This document shows positions 53,073 through 62,612 of a stretch of 64,000 nt of DNA, piece by piece. The stretch lies in contig JBDUYP010000004.1 of assembly GCA_039944535.1 (NCBI GenBank), forward strand, positions 186,001 to 250,000, in the 5' to 3' direction. This stretch comes from JAMZMI01 sp039944535 (GTDB lineage Bacteria > Bacteroidota > Bacteroidia > Cytophagales > Cyclobacteriaceae). The position numbers and the translations under genes are program-made. Within the stretch, counting starts at the first letter, position 1, and each line of letters opens with the position of its first letter. The notes beneath the pieces are model-generated. The model was given only the letters and a program-made list of their open reading frames with translations. It was not told the origin of the DNA and made no database searches.

Positions 53073-54347
53073 ATGGAAAGATACGCTGCAGTGCTGAACT
53101 ATGCCATCCCCTTCTTCCTGGTTCTTTTGATTATCGAGCGCATTGCTGCGTACTATAAAAGAGCTCAGGTCATCAATAGTATGGATACTCTTTCTAGTCT
53201 CAGCTCGGGTGTAACTAACGCCATCAAGGATGTGCTGGGCCTCACATTCATTATTGTATCTTATGGGTGGTTTGAAGAAACCTTTGGTTTGCTCAACATC
53301 AAATCAACCTGGCTTGTATATGTGCTGGCATTTATCGGATTGGACTTTGCCGGATACTGGAACCATCGCTTATCGCATCAGGTGAACTACTTTTGGAATG
53401 TACACATCATTCATCATAGTAGTGAAGAGTTTAATCTGGCTTGTGCGCTGCGCCAATCTATTTCCGCGATCTTCTCCACACTTACATTCTTTTTAATCCC
53501 GACGGCATTGCTCGGTGTACCTCAGGAGGTTATAGCTGTTGTAGCGCCACTTCATCTTTTTGCCCAGTACTGGTATCACACTCGCCTGATCGGCAAACTG
53601 GGTTTCTTGGAAAAGATAATCGTGACACCCTCTCATCACAGGGTGCACCATGCTATTAACAAAGAATATCTGGATAAAAATATGTCTCAAATTTTCATCA
53701 TTTGGGACAAGCTCTTTGGCACATTTCAGGAAGAGCTAGACGATGTGCCACCAGTTTATGGTGTAAAAAGACCACTCCGAACCTGGAATCCTATTACAAT
53801 CAACTTTATCCATCTGTGGCAGCTAATCAAAGATGCATGGCATGCAAGTTCCTATTGGGATAAAGTCAGGATCTGGTTTATGCCCACTGGCTGGAGACCG
53901 GATGATGTTTCTCAAAAGTTTGATTTGGAAGTGATCGAAGATGTTTATGCCTATCAGAAATACCAGACAAGCGCCTCAAAACCACTTCATCTGTGGTTTT
54001 GGATTCAGTTTGTTGTTTCCATTAGTATGATGCTCCACATGTTCAATTTCATAGCTGATCTGAGCTTTATGGAAACCATTATTTATGGGGGCTTCATATT
54101 CTTTATGATCTTCTCCTACTCAGTGCTAATGGATCAAAGCATTCATGCATGGTGGGTTCAGCTTTTGGTTTCAGCTCTAGCGATTGGATGGATCTACCTC
54201 CAAGGAGATTGGTTCCTCATTGGGAGTGCGTACTCAGGTGCCGAAATGATCATAGCCCTATATTTTGCACTTTCAGCCTTGATTACTGCGTCTTTCGTCT
54301 ATTTTGAAATACTCCCAAAACCTAAGCACTCACTGACCGCCGCTTAG
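53073..54347 (+). CDS. Sterol desaturase/fatty acid hydroxylase superfamily protein
   Basis: The protein has 424 residues. The di-iron histidine motifs of the superfamily are intact: HRLSH (about 110), HIIHHSS (about 122) and HHRVHH (about 185). The N-terminal core has four to five TMs, and a C-terminal extension carries four more (about 310-415). Members hydroxylate or desaturate lipid chains using O2 at the membrane; the closest type by layout is the alkylglycerol monooxygenase (TMEM195)-like group. Monocistronic, after a 275-bp gap with no gene. Confidence 0.92.
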   Translation: MERYAAVLNYAIPFFLVLLIIERIAAYYKRAQVINSMDTLSSLSSGVTNAIKDVLGLTFIIVSYGWFEETFGLLNIKSTWLVYVLAFIGLDFAGYWNHRLSHQVNYFWNVHIIHHSSEEFNLACALRQSISAIFSTLTFFLIPTALLGVPQEVIAVVAPLHLFAQYWYHTRLIGKLGFLEKIIVTPSHHRVHHAINKEYLDKNMSQIFIIWDKLFGTFQEELDDVPPVYGVKRPLRTWNPITINFIHLWQLIKDAWHASSYWDKVRIWFMPTGWRPDDVSQKFDLEVIEDVYAYQKYQTSASKPLHLWFWIQFVVSISMMLHMFNFIADLSFMETIIYGGFIFFMIFSYSVLMDQSIHAWWVQLLVSALAIGWIYLQGDWFLIGSAYSGAEMIIALYFALSALITASFVYFEILPKPKHSLTAA

Positions 54348-54601
54348 CCAATATCTCCTGAACTAAAAGAGGGATTGCGATTCTTAACCCATTGCGAAGA
54401 TGATTTTGAGTACATCTACTTAGAACAGTACGACTATTAACCTATGTCCACTGGCACTTTGATTGCACAATTTTGGATTGTTGATTTTACTTTAAAGCAA
54501 GCCAAAGATTTTCGCAGTGTCATACTTCCAACTTATTGCTTTAAGGTGTGAAATCAACTTCACAATGGAAAGTGGCACTGCATCACCAAATCCTTAAAGC
54601 A

Positions 54602-56137
54602 ATGAAGAATTTTAAAAAACCAATTTTGCTAGTCGCATTAGCCTTGTTATTGACATCTGGCTATTCGCAAAGCTCTAGAGACTTCCCAAAAGAAGTAAAC
54701 CTTGTGAAAATGACCGATGCTGGTGTAGCAATAGTTGGGACTGATGATGCCCTGTATGGGCTTGATAACACGGCAAAAGAATTGTGGAAAAACGAAAAAC
54801 TAAGGAAGATAGAACCTGAGAAGGTGGAAGTATTGAGAGGTAGCGAACTGGTTTTCGTTAGCGACAAGAGTATATTGAGTAGAAACCGTGTACTCAATGT
54901 GCTAGACGGCCGTGAATATGCTAATACAGGAATCAAAGGGGAAAATTTGTTCGGAGCAAGGGTAATTCATGCCACCAATCAATTATGGGTCTTATCTCAC
55001 CCAAAGAATATAGATGTTTGGGATATCGAAACCAATGCCTATCTCTATCGTTTAGAAGGCACTCCTTCCAAAATATCTTTTGATGAATCAGCTTCCTATA
55101 CCTACACTTTTTCGGGAATGCAGCCCCTTACGCATACAAGTTCCACCACCGCTATATTGCACTTGGGACTGGGGCATCTCGGTGAATATGACTTAGCCAC
55201 AGGCAAACCTAAATGGATGTTTGATTGGACAGCTTACAAACCTAAAGCCGATAAAGGAGATAAGGCCAGTAACCCTTCAAGCAGATATGCTGTAATGAAA
55301 CTAGACGGTGGAACACTTTATTTTCCTTTTAGAAACATATTAATTGCCGTAGATGCCAAATCTGGAAAATCAAAATGGGACGTAAAAGCCAATGCGCCTG
55401 GGAAAGTTCTTGATATGTATGTAACCGACTATGGCATATTGATTTTGACAGGGTCGGGGCTTCAGCTTATAGACAAATCTACAGGCGAAGAAGTTTGGAA
55501 AAAGCCATTGAAGATCAAAGAAGCGATTAACAGTTTGCTTTTAAAGGAAGGCGAAAACCTTTATGCCATTTCCAAAACTTCACTATTGAAGGTTGATATC
55601 GCTAATCAAAAAACCATAGCCTTAACCGAAAAAATCAAGTTCAAAAACAAAGACGAAATATCTGGCATTGAGGTGATTGATGAAAAAATCATCCTCAGTA
55701 CCCCACAAAATATAGTGGGAATAGATAAGCAATCTGGCAACATCCTGCATAGTGTTTATTATGAAGCTCCCGGCACAGGTCTGGCGACTATTGCAGCGAA
55801 TGTAGTATTGGCTACTGTAGCCATGGCTGCAACAGCCAACAGCTATAACGTGAATTCAATGAGTGGAAGCCAAACGTACTTTCAATATACGCCCGCGGTA
55901 TTGAGCAGTGGCGGTTCTGAAACACTTGACAATGGAAAAATCACTTACATCAGTACCAAGTTCAAGGATAGCGATGCAAAAGGCTTTGGAGTAGCCAGGG
56001 TGGATAAATCGTCTGGAGAGACCCTTGATAAAATTGTAATTGGAGACAGAAACCCAATATACGATGTAGATGAAACCCGTGGTATGATCTTCTTCAAATC
56101 AGATAGCAAGACTGTGTCTATCGAATCAATGGACTAA
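54602..56137 (+). CDS. Secreted PQQ-like beta-propeller protein
   Basis: The start is ATG 54602, which gives a signal peptide (LLVALALLLTSGYSQ); an in-frame ATG at 54548 adds 18 residues. The 511 residues form WD40/PQQ-type propeller blades, with repeats such as IAVDAKSGKSKWDVKA, LIDKSTGEEVWKKPL, GIDKQSGNILHSVYY and VDKSSGETLDKI. No enzyme residues or PQQ ligands were identified, so it may be a scaffold. An intrinsic terminator lies 8 bp after the stop, inside the opposing regulator gene. Confidence 0.88.
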   Translation: MKNFKKPILLVALALLLTSGYSQSSRDFPKEVNLVKMTDAGVAIVGTDDALYGLDNTAKELWKNEKLRKIEPEKVEVLRGSELVFVSDKSILSRNRVLNVLDGREYANTGIKGENLFGARVIHATNQLWVLSHPKNIDVWDIETNAYLYRLEGTPSKISFDESASYTYTFSGMQPLTHTSSTTAILHLGLGHLGEYDLATGKPKWMFDWTAYKPKADKGDKASNPSSRYAVMKLDGGTLYFPFRNILIAVDAKSGKSKWDVKANAPGKVLDMYVTDYGILILTGSGLQLIDKSTGEEVWKKPLKIKEAINSLLLKEGENLYAISKTSLLKVDIANQKTIALTEKIKFKNKDEISGIEVIDEKIILSTPQNIVGIDKQSGNILHSVYYEAPGTGLATIAANVVLATVAMAATANSYNVNSMSGSQTYFQYTPAVLSSGGSETLDNGKITYISTKFKDSDAKGFGVARVDKSSGETLDKIVIGDRNPIYDVDETRGMIFFKSDSKTVSIESMD

Positions 56138-56790
56138 TGAATAAGGCCGGACGCAATCGCAAAGCGAATGAGTCCGGCCAAATTTTTAACATTCAACTTT
56201 TTCATCACATTGGCTCTATGACTGTCAACTGTTCTGACTGATATGAAGAGCTTCTCTCCTATTTCTGTATTGCTCAAGCCCTCCCCAATCAAACGGGTAA
56301 TTTCTTTTTCACGATCGCTAAGTTGAGCCAAAAGAACCATTTGATCCGAGCTTGGCTGGTTGAAAATGGAGGGTTTTGCAATAAGGCTTTCGGTAACCTC
56401 AGAGCTGTAAAAATGCTTCCCCGCAGCTATTTTCATGACACCCTCTATCAAGTCTTGCGGTTCACTGCTTTTGTAGAGGTAGCCCTCCACTCCCAATCTT
56501 ATCAGTTTTTCTACAAGTGATTTTTCCTTGTGCATGGTTAAAATACCCAATTTGAGCGCTGGCAACTTCTCCTTAAGGATTGGGACAGCTTCCAGCCCAT
56601 TGAGAGTCGGCATGTCGAGATCCAGAAGCAAAACATCTGGGCGCAGTATTCCACATTTTTCGATCGCCACTTTACCGTTTTCTGCTTCGAAAATAACTTC
56701 AAATGAAGGTTCTTCATTGAGAATCTTTATGATGCCCTTCCTTACCAGGTGGTGATCATCTGCCACTATTATTTTCACAGTTGGGTTCAT
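56134..56790 (-). CDS. NarL/LuxR-family response regulator
   Basis: The protein has 218 residues: receiver domain with D11/D12-type acidic pair and phosphoacceptor D57 (LLLDLDMP), then a LuxR HTH (LSDREKEITRLIGEGLSNTEIGEKL-like: REKEITRLIGEGLSNTEI, then SVRTVDSHRANVMKKL). It is the partner of the TPR-containing kinase directly upstream (4-base overlap). Its last codons hold a hairpin that works as terminator of the convergent gene. Targets unknown. Confidence 0.93.
   Translation of the reverse strand: MNPTVKIIVADDHHLVRKGIIKILNEEPSFEVIFEAENGKVAIEKCGILRPDVLLLDLDMPTLNGLEAVPILKEKLPALKLGILTMHKEKSLVEKLIRLGVEGYLYKSSEPQDLIEGVMKIAAGKHFYSSEVTESLIAKPSIFNQPSSDQMVLLAQLSDREKEITRLIGEGLSNTEIGEKLFISVRTVDSHRANVMKKLNVKNLAGLIRFAIASGLIH
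56145..56187 (+). terminator. Intrinsic terminator embedded in the opposing response regulator gene
   Basis: The stem GGCCGGAC / GTCCGGCC (56145-56152 and 56172-56179) has an inner stem TCGC/GCGA (56157-56160 and 56164-56167), followed by AAATTTTT (56180-56187). It lies 8 bp after the stop of the beta-propeller gene and within the 3' coding end of the NarL-type gene on the minus strand. Confidence 0.75.
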
Positions 56791-59078
56791 ATTGGAATCA
56801 CAATTGTAGCTACAGTACCACTCAAATCACCTGAAGTATAGTTTACCTTACCGTCTATGATCGTCAACCTACTTTCAATATTGCTAATGCCTATTCCGGT
56901 TCTTTTTGCCTCTATCATGCCCACTCCATTATCTTCCACAACAAGCAGGAGTTTGCCTGCATTCTCCATCAATTGAACATCCACACTACTGGCTCCTGAG
57001 TGCTTGATTATGTTATGAACAAGCTCTTGAAATATCCTGTAAATAACTATTTCAATACTGTTTTCATACCTATCCCTTAGACCAAAGTGTTGAAAGTCGA
57101 CTTTTATGTCGTGGGTACCAAAATTATTTTCGATGACCTCTTCCATTGCAGGAAGCAACCCCAGCTCCGAGAGTGCCTTTGGCATCATCTGATGTGACAA
57201 ATCGCGAGTTTCATCAGCAGCAGCCTCTACCATTTCTTTAGCTTTCGCTATATCGTTAGCTTCATCTCCAGACAACCTACTTGCCACATTGGTCAAAGCA
57301 AATTTAATAACCGCCATTTGCTGAACCACTCCATCGTGCAAGTCTCTTGCTATGCGCTTTCGTTCATCTTCTATGCCAGTTATTAAGGCTTTGAACCCGG
57401 CCTCTTTTTCTTTTGTAAGAGACAGCTGGTAAATCAACGCTCTGCGTTTTCTTAAATATAGATATGTTGATATCAAAATGAGTAACACCGCAAGTGAGGC
57501 AATGAATATAATAGCTTGTTTTTTCTGCTCTTCTGCAATCTTCAATTCAAATATCTCCGCTTCATTTTCCTTTTCTAACTGCAAGCTGTCTGCAACCTTT
57601 TCCATTTCATAGTTAGCCTCCAGCCAAGCCATATTGCGTGTATTCTCTTGATTAAAGAGAGAGTAAGTGGTTTGTTGGAAAATCTCGTGAAACTCCAATG
57701 CTTTCGGTGCATTTCCCATTTTCTTGTATTCCTGATATAGAGCGAAGGCGGCATCACCTACAACACGCAAATAATCCGATTTTTGAGCAGCGTATAAGCT
57801 TTTGGTGAAAAAACTCAAGGCGAGAGACCATTTGCCATACTCGCGGTATACCAGCCCCATTAGGTAGGCTGTTTCCGGATATTTGGCATCTGTTTTACAG
57901 CTATCTATAGATTGCAGCTCCATAGATAAAAAGTATTTTGCTGAATCGTATTGCCTTTTTTGATAATACAGCTTACCCATAAGGGCTCCTATCCCATCCA
58001 GGCAGTTCAGTTGTGATACTTGCAAAAGGTTATAAGAAGCCATCAGGTATTTTTTGGCCTCTAACAAATCTCCTTTTTCTAAATAAGCACTCCCAATATT
58101 GTGATGGGCATTGATAATCCCAAGTGTATCCAGATTGGCAATATCATAGTTGAGCGCTTTAAAGTAAAAGTTCAACGCTTTGTCATATTCTTTGTTCAGC
58201 TTATAAACAAGACCAGCATTATAGCCCACACTGATCATGTTAGACTCATCGCCCATTTCCTCAAACAGCCGAAGTGCTTTCATATAAGACTCCAACGCCT
58301 GCACATACTCTCCTCGATTACTATGCACGTTTCCTATATTCTCCAAAAAATTAGCCTGAAAAGCTAAGTGGCCGCCATCCTTAGCATATGTCAAGGCTCG
58401 GTAGTAACAGTCTAGAGATAACTTTGTCTTACCGATCTTTCGATAAACTATCCCCAAATTGTTTAAAGAAAGAGCTGATCTAAGTGGTTCACCTTTCACT
58501 CTGGCTAGAAACAAACCTCTTTCAGAAAGTGTTATTGATTTGTCATAGTTGCCGTGCCTTTCGTAGGCATTGGCCAATCTGCCAAGCGTGACAATTTGAG
58601 AAAGTGTATCTGCAATGTTAGCTTGATGCCGTTCTACTTTTTCCAGATTGAAAATAGATTCATCGTACATCCCCACTCCAAGCTGCACTACTCCCAGATT
58701 GTAAAGAACCTTGTTTAGCAAAAGTTCATCCCCCAGATTAATTAACAGGTCTCTACTTTCTTCATACTCATCTAAAGCTCTATTGATATCATTTTCAGCA
58801 TACGCCAAATCAGCACTGAGCCATTTGCTCATGGCTATGCCTCGTTCAAAATGACTGGTCACAGACAAGTCGTACGCCTGATTAATATACAGCTTAGCCT
58901 CTTCTGCATCACCTTCCAACTTATACTCTCCAGCCAAGTCCAGAAGAGCGTTCACCTTATTACTATCTACCTGTGCCTCTTGCAGTGCTTGCTGAAGGCT
59001 GTCTATTTTTGGAGTCTGACCAAATAGTAAAACATGGTAATTGAAAATGAAAAACAGGGAAAATAGGCGGACGATCAT
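56787..59078 (-). CDS. TPR-containing sensor histidine kinase (HisKA_3 type)
   Basis: The protein has 763 residues from ATG 59078 (frame open to 59114). Signal peptide, then about ten TPR-like repeats (25-480; for example LSLNNLGIVYRKIGKTKLSL), one TM (about 520-540), then a NarX-type kinase: HisKA_3 with RKRIARDLHDGVVQQMA (His in DLHDG) and a HATPase (ELVHNIIKHSGA, VEDNGVGM, GIGISNI). The TPRs lie outside and are thought to sense protein or peptide signals. The gene overlaps its response regulator by 4 bases. Confidence 0.95.
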   Translation of the reverse strand: MIVRLFSLFFIFNYHVLLFGQTPKIDSLQQALQEAQVDSNKVNALLDLAGEYKLEGDAEEAKLYINQAYDLSVTSHFERGIAMSKWLSADLAYAENDINRALDEYEESRDLLINLGDELLLNKVLYNLGVVQLGVGMYDESIFNLEKVERHQANIADTLSQIVTLGRLANAYERHGNYDKSITLSERGLFLARVKGEPLRSALSLNNLGIVYRKIGKTKLSLDCYYRALTYAKDGGHLAFQANFLENIGNVHSNRGEYVQALESYMKALRLFEEMGDESNMISVGYNAGLVYKLNKEYDKALNFYFKALNYDIANLDTLGIINAHHNIGSAYLEKGDLLEAKKYLMASYNLLQVSQLNCLDGIGALMGKLYYQKRQYDSAKYFLSMELQSIDSCKTDAKYPETAYLMGLVYREYGKWSLALSFFTKSLYAAQKSDYLRVVGDAAFALYQEYKKMGNAPKALEFHEIFQQTTYSLFNQENTRNMAWLEANYEMEKVADSLQLEKENEAEIFELKIAEEQKKQAIIFIASLAVLLILISTYLYLRKRRALIYQLSLTKEKEAGFKALITGIEDERKRIARDLHDGVVQQMAVIKFALTNVASRLSGDEANDIAKAKEMVEAAADETRDLSHQMMPKALSELGLLPAMEEVIENNFGTHDIKVDFQHFGLRDRYENSIEIVIYRIFQELVHNIIKHSGASSVDVQLMENAGKLLLVVEDNGVGMIEAKRTGIGISNIESRLTIIDGKVNYTSGDLSGTVATIVIPI

Positions 59079-59222
59079 GATTTTATAGGATCCACTAAAA
59101 TAGTACCGGTCCAATCAATTCAAAATCAAAATGACTATTATCCCGACAATAAACGAAAATAATGAACTCAACTCTGCATTCAGCAGGTTTCGCATAGTTT
59201 GAAAGTGATCTTTTGAAAAGAT

Positions 59223-59783
59223 CTACGACCTCTGCTTAGCCAATATCTCCTGAATCTGAACAAGATGTCTTTCTTCGTGAGCAAGTAAAAATTCGAAAAT
59301 CTCAGGAATGTAGAATTTTACGCGTTTCCCCAGAGCAGTTGGTATTTTGATCCCGGATAGGTCACATGACCGGGCTTGTTTGATGAAACCATTGAACTGG
59401 TCTTTGTTTTTCACAAACCTCTCGATAGTCTCATTAGGGACCGCCGTGCTGATCGCAGGTTCAAAAAACTTGAAAGTGGTCATTTTATATTTGCGTTTGC
59501 CAGATTTTGGTCTCATCGAGTACACGGAAAGCTTCCCAAGCAAAGTCGTCTGCTTCCTTTGTGTTTCTTCAACAGTTTGAGGAGCGCTATCCAGTGCTTT
59601 GATGAAGTTTGGTTTATATAGCTCATAAACCTGATTCAAATGGCCTATCACTTCCAAAACTGACCAAACAGACTCTGTTTCTTTCCAGTTGATTACCTCC
59701 GAAGAAAGTGTAGCTACTTCCTTTTCTATAAAATGCTTTTGCTCGTTGGATGATTGCAATAGCTTCTCAAAATTTACCTCCAT
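59223..59783 (-). CDS. DinB-superfamily (DinB_2) protein
   Basis: The start is ATG 59783 (frame open to 59849), giving 186 residues with a four-helix bundle. Histidines at VIGHLNQVYEL, and in the last helix, LLAHEERHLVQIQEIL, make up the metal-binding triad (one in helix 2 and two in the last helix). DinB_2 proteins of Bacteroidota are cytoplasmic metal-dependent enzymes, possibly thiol transferases or stress proteins. The gene precedes nothing obvious and lies 69 bp from a Crp-type regulator on the same strand. Confidence 0.88.
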   Translation of the reverse strand: MEVNFEKLLQSSNEQKHFIEKEVATLSSEVINWKETESVWSVLEVIGHLNQVYELYKPNFIKALDSAPQTVEETQRKQTTLLGKLSVYSMRPKSGKRKYKMTTFKFFEPAISTAVPNETIERFVKNKDQFNGFIKQARSCDLSGIKIPTALGKRVKFYIPEIFEFLLAHEERHLVQIQEILAKQRS

Positions 59784-59852
59784 GATTTTTGTTGTTTCTT
59801 TTATGCAAATCTGCGCAAGCCCACCTTGAGAAAAATTGATCTGGATCAATAA

Positions 59853-60431
59853 TTACATTTGGGCACGCATTCTGCTAAAGGTTTCGGGTGTCATATTGAG
59901 ATAGCTGGCGATGTACTTTTGAGGAATGGTAAGTAGCTGTTGAGGACACCTTGCTGTAAATGCATCGAATCTTTCTTTTGCAGTCATGGTCACCATTTCC
60001 ACTTCTCTTTTAGCCCTGCCAAATAAAATGGCTTCCATAAAATTGATTCGCCAGTCCTTGAATTCCGGAAAACGTTCAAACAACTCGTCATAATGCTGCT
60101 TGTTTATTGCAATCAACCTAGAGGGTGTAAGGGCCTCCATGAAATATTTGGAAGGACTTTCATAAATAAAGGAGTCATAAACACCGGATGGCGAACCATC
60201 ATAAGAAAAACCCAACACCACTTTTTCACCTTTGCTGCTGATCACATACATGGCCTGCACACCCGAAATTACAAAATAGAAATACCGCTCGACACTTCCC
60301 GCTTCTGTTAGAAACTCCCTTTGCTTTAGCTCACTGACCTGAAATACCCGTAACAAGTAGTCATATGCTTCGTCAGAGATATTGGTGAAGCGGCCCAGGT
60401 TGTCTCGTAGTAAATATTTGAAGTCCGTCAT
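59853..60431 (-). CDS. Crp/Fnr-family transcriptional regulator
   Basis: The protein has 192 residues: cNMP-binding beta-roll (about 25-115; REFLTEAGSVERYFYFVISGVQAM) and a short HTH with IPQKYIASYLNMTPETFSRMR, the form usual for this phylum. Distinct in sequence from the other Crp homologue of the window, at 11.2-11.8 kb. Upstream of a DinB_2 gene on the same strand (69 bp from its start), so they may form an operon. Ligand and targets unknown. Confidence 0.9.
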   Translation of the reverse strand: MTDFKYLLRDNLGRFTNISDEAYDYLLRVFQVSELKQREFLTEAGSVERYFYFVISGVQAMYVISSKGEKVVLGFSYDGSPSGVYDSFIYESPSKYFMEALTPSRLIAINKQHYDELFERFPEFKDWRINFMEAILFGRAKREVEMVTMTAKERFDAFTARCPQQLLTIPQKYIASYLNMTPETFSRMRAQM

Positions 60432-60599
60432 TTAGCAACAAATATGCACATTCTAACCAACCGGAATCATATCACAATCTTTAGAATATGCGCTGTTTCA
60501 CCATAGGTCTTTCTCCCAATGAAGAACACAATGTATTGATTAACTTCAAATAGTAACATACTTTTCATCCCTCGAATATCTTTTTGATTAGAAAGGGGT

Positions 60600-60624
60600 T
60601 AGCTTTGCGCTCTTTTAAAAGAGC
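60600..60624 (+). promoter_or_regulatory. typA promoter -7 box and start-site palindrome
   Basis: TAGCTTTG (60600-60607) matches TAnnTTTG. It is followed immediately by a perfect 16-bp palindrome GCTCTTTTAAAAGAGC (60609-60624) that abuts the ATG at 60625. Transcription from this -7 box would start inside the palindrome, so the element could be an operator or form a hairpin blocking initiation. Confidence 0.55.
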
Positions 60625-62403
60625 ATGACAGAAATTAGAAATATCGCCATCATTGCACACGTTGATCATGGCAAGACCACTTTAGTAGATAAAATTATCT
60701 ATGCAGCGCAAGCCAATGATGCCAAAAGAGCACAGGACAATAATGAGCTGATCCTTGATAACAATGACCTGGAACGAGAGCGAGGGATTACGATCCTATC
60801 GAAGAACGTTTCGGTGAATTACAAGGGCGTAAAAATCAACATCATTGACACTCCTGGTCACGCCGATTTTGGTGGTGAAGTGGAGCGTGTATTGAGCATG
60901 GCCGATGGTGTATTGCTTTTGGTGGATGCATTTGAAGGCGCTATGCCACAGACCAGATTTGTCCTGGGCAAGGCACTGGGACTTGGCCTGAAACCAATCG
61001 TGGTTGTCAATAAAGTGGATAAGGAAAACTGTCGTCCGGATGAAGTTCACGAAGAGGTTTTTGACCTTATGTTCAACCTCGACGCTACAGAAGATCAATT
61101 AGACTTTCACACTCTTTACGGGTCGTCCAAACATGGATGGATGAGCGAAGACTGGAAAAACCCTACCGATAATCTTGAGCCATTGTTGGATAGGATTTTG
61201 GAAGTAATTCCACCACCACCGAAACGTGAAGGTGTCTTGAGAATGAAGATTACTTCTCTGGACTTCTCATCTTTCACAGGTAGAATCGCCATTGGAAGAA
61301 TCCATCAGGGTTCCATCAAAGTAGGTCAAAGTCTGGGCCTAACCAAAGCTGATGATAAGATTCAGCGCGTAAGAATCAAAGAACTGCATGTTTTTGAAGG
61401 ACTTGGAAAAAGAAGCGTAGAAGAAGTTGGCTGTGGTGATATCTGTGCTGTTACGGGTATTGAGAGCTTCGATATTGGAGATACCATAACGGATTTTGAC
61501 AATCCGGAACCTTTAGAAAGAGTGGGTGTGGATGAGCCAACTATGAACATGCTCTTCACAATCAACAACTCTCCTTTCTTCGGTAAAGAAGGAAAGTTTG
61601 TAACGTCTCGTCACTTGAGAGATCGTTTGATGAAGGAGATAGAAAAAAACCTCGCGCTGAGAGTAGAATCTACTGACAGTGAAGACAAGTTTCTTGTTTA
61701 CGGACGTGGTGTGCTTCACTTGTCTGTTTTGATAGAAACGATGCGCCGCGAAGGATATGAGCTGCAAGTAGGTCAGCCGCAGGTTATCTATAAGGAAATT
61801 GATGGTGTGAAGCACGAGCCTATAGAGCATCTGGTGATTGATGTGCCGGAAGATGTTTCTGGAAAGGCGATTGAATTGGTAACTAAAAGAAAAGGTGAAC
61901 TAACTGTAATGGAGCCAAAAGGTGACATTCAGCATTTGGAGTTCAACATACCAGCAAGAGGCTTGATCGGATTGAGAAATCAAGTACTAACCGCTACAGG
62001 TGGTGAGGCTGTGATGACACACCGATTCAATGGATATGAGCCATTTAAAGGCGAAATACCTGAAAGACTCAATGGGTCGCTTGTTTCTATGGATACCGGT
62101 CCAGGGACAGCTTATTCTATTGACAAGCTTCAGGATAGAGGTATTTTCTTCGTGGATCCGGGAGATGAATTGTATGTGGGGCAGGTGATCGGTGAGCACT
62201 CTCGCGCAAACGATTTGGCGGTGAACGTACAAAAAGGAAAGCAGCTGACCAACATGAGAAAATCCGGTACGGATGCAAGTATGAAGATCGCTCCTGCTAA
62301 AAAATTCTCTTTAGAAGAAGCGCTTGAGTACATCAACAAAGATGAATATGTAGAAGTTACTCCTCTTTCTTTGAGAATGAGAAAGATCAACTTCAAGCCT
62401 TGA
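60625..62403 (+). CDS. typA: Translational GTPase TypA/BipA
   Basis: The protein has 592 residues: GTPase domain with G1 AHVDHGKTTL, G2 with RERGITI, G3 DTPGHADF, G4 NKVDKENCR; EF-Tu-like domain 2, EF-G-like domains III and V, and the BipA-specific C-terminal domain (GPGTAYSIDKLQDRG, ..ELYVGQVIGEHSR). TypA acts on the 70S ribosome and helps 50S assembly and stress or cold growth. It is monocistronic with a promoter palindrome upstream and a strong terminator downstream. Confidence 0.97.
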   Translation: MTEIRNIAIIAHVDHGKTTLVDKIIYAAQANDAKRAQDNNELILDNNDLERERGITILSKNVSVNYKGVKINIIDTPGHADFGGEVERVLSMADGVLLLVDAFEGAMPQTRFVLGKALGLGLKPIVVVNKVDKENCRPDEVHEEVFDLMFNLDATEDQLDFHTLYGSSKHGWMSEDWKNPTDNLEPLLDRILEVIPPPPKREGVLRMKITSLDFSSFTGRIAIGRIHQGSIKVGQSLGLTKADDKIQRVRIKELHVFEGLGKRSVEEVGCGDICAVTGIESFDIGDTITDFDNPEPLERVGVDEPTMNMLFTINNSPFFGKEGKFVTSRHLRDRLMKEIEKNLALRVESTDSEDKFLVYGRGVLHLSVLIETMRREGYELQVGQPQVIYKEIDGVKHEPIEHLVIDVPEDVSGKAIELVTKRKGELTVMEPKGDIQHLEFNIPARGLIGLRNQVLTATGGEAVMTHRFNGYEPFKGEIPERLNGSLVSMDTGPGTAYSIDKLQDRGIFFVDPGDELYVGQVIGEHSRANDLAVNVQKGKQLTNMRKSGTDASMKIAPAKKFSLEEALEYINKDEYVEVTPLSLRMRKINFKP

Positions 62404-62424
62404 TATTAAGATAACCCCTTATCT

Positions 62425-62453
62425 AAAAGCACCTCAAAAGGGTGCTTTTTTTA
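62425..62453 (+). terminator. Rho-independent terminator of typA
   Basis: Stem AAAAGCACC / GGTGCTTTT (62425-62433 and 62441-62449) with 7-base loop and T run to 62452; 22 bp after the stop of typA. Confidence 0.9.
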
Positions 62454-62499
62454 TTTCCAGGGAAGCGGATAAAGTTCATTCGAACATGACGCACGAATG

Positions 62500-62568
62500 T
62501 GAAAGAATCTATTTGAGGTAGACCTATGATATTGACTCGCAGCATTTCACTCCACTCACAGCGACGGT
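62500..62568. repeat. Decayed copy of a REP-like element
   Basis: Shares TGAAAGAATCT at the left and (C/T)CACAGCGACGG at the right with the element at 63278-63330, with partial matches between. It lies between the typA terminator and the end of the YdeI-like gene. Confidence 0.5.
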
Positions 62569-62612
62569 TTGTTCACGCAGGTGCATTCACATCACAAGGA
62601 AAGACTCCTTGA

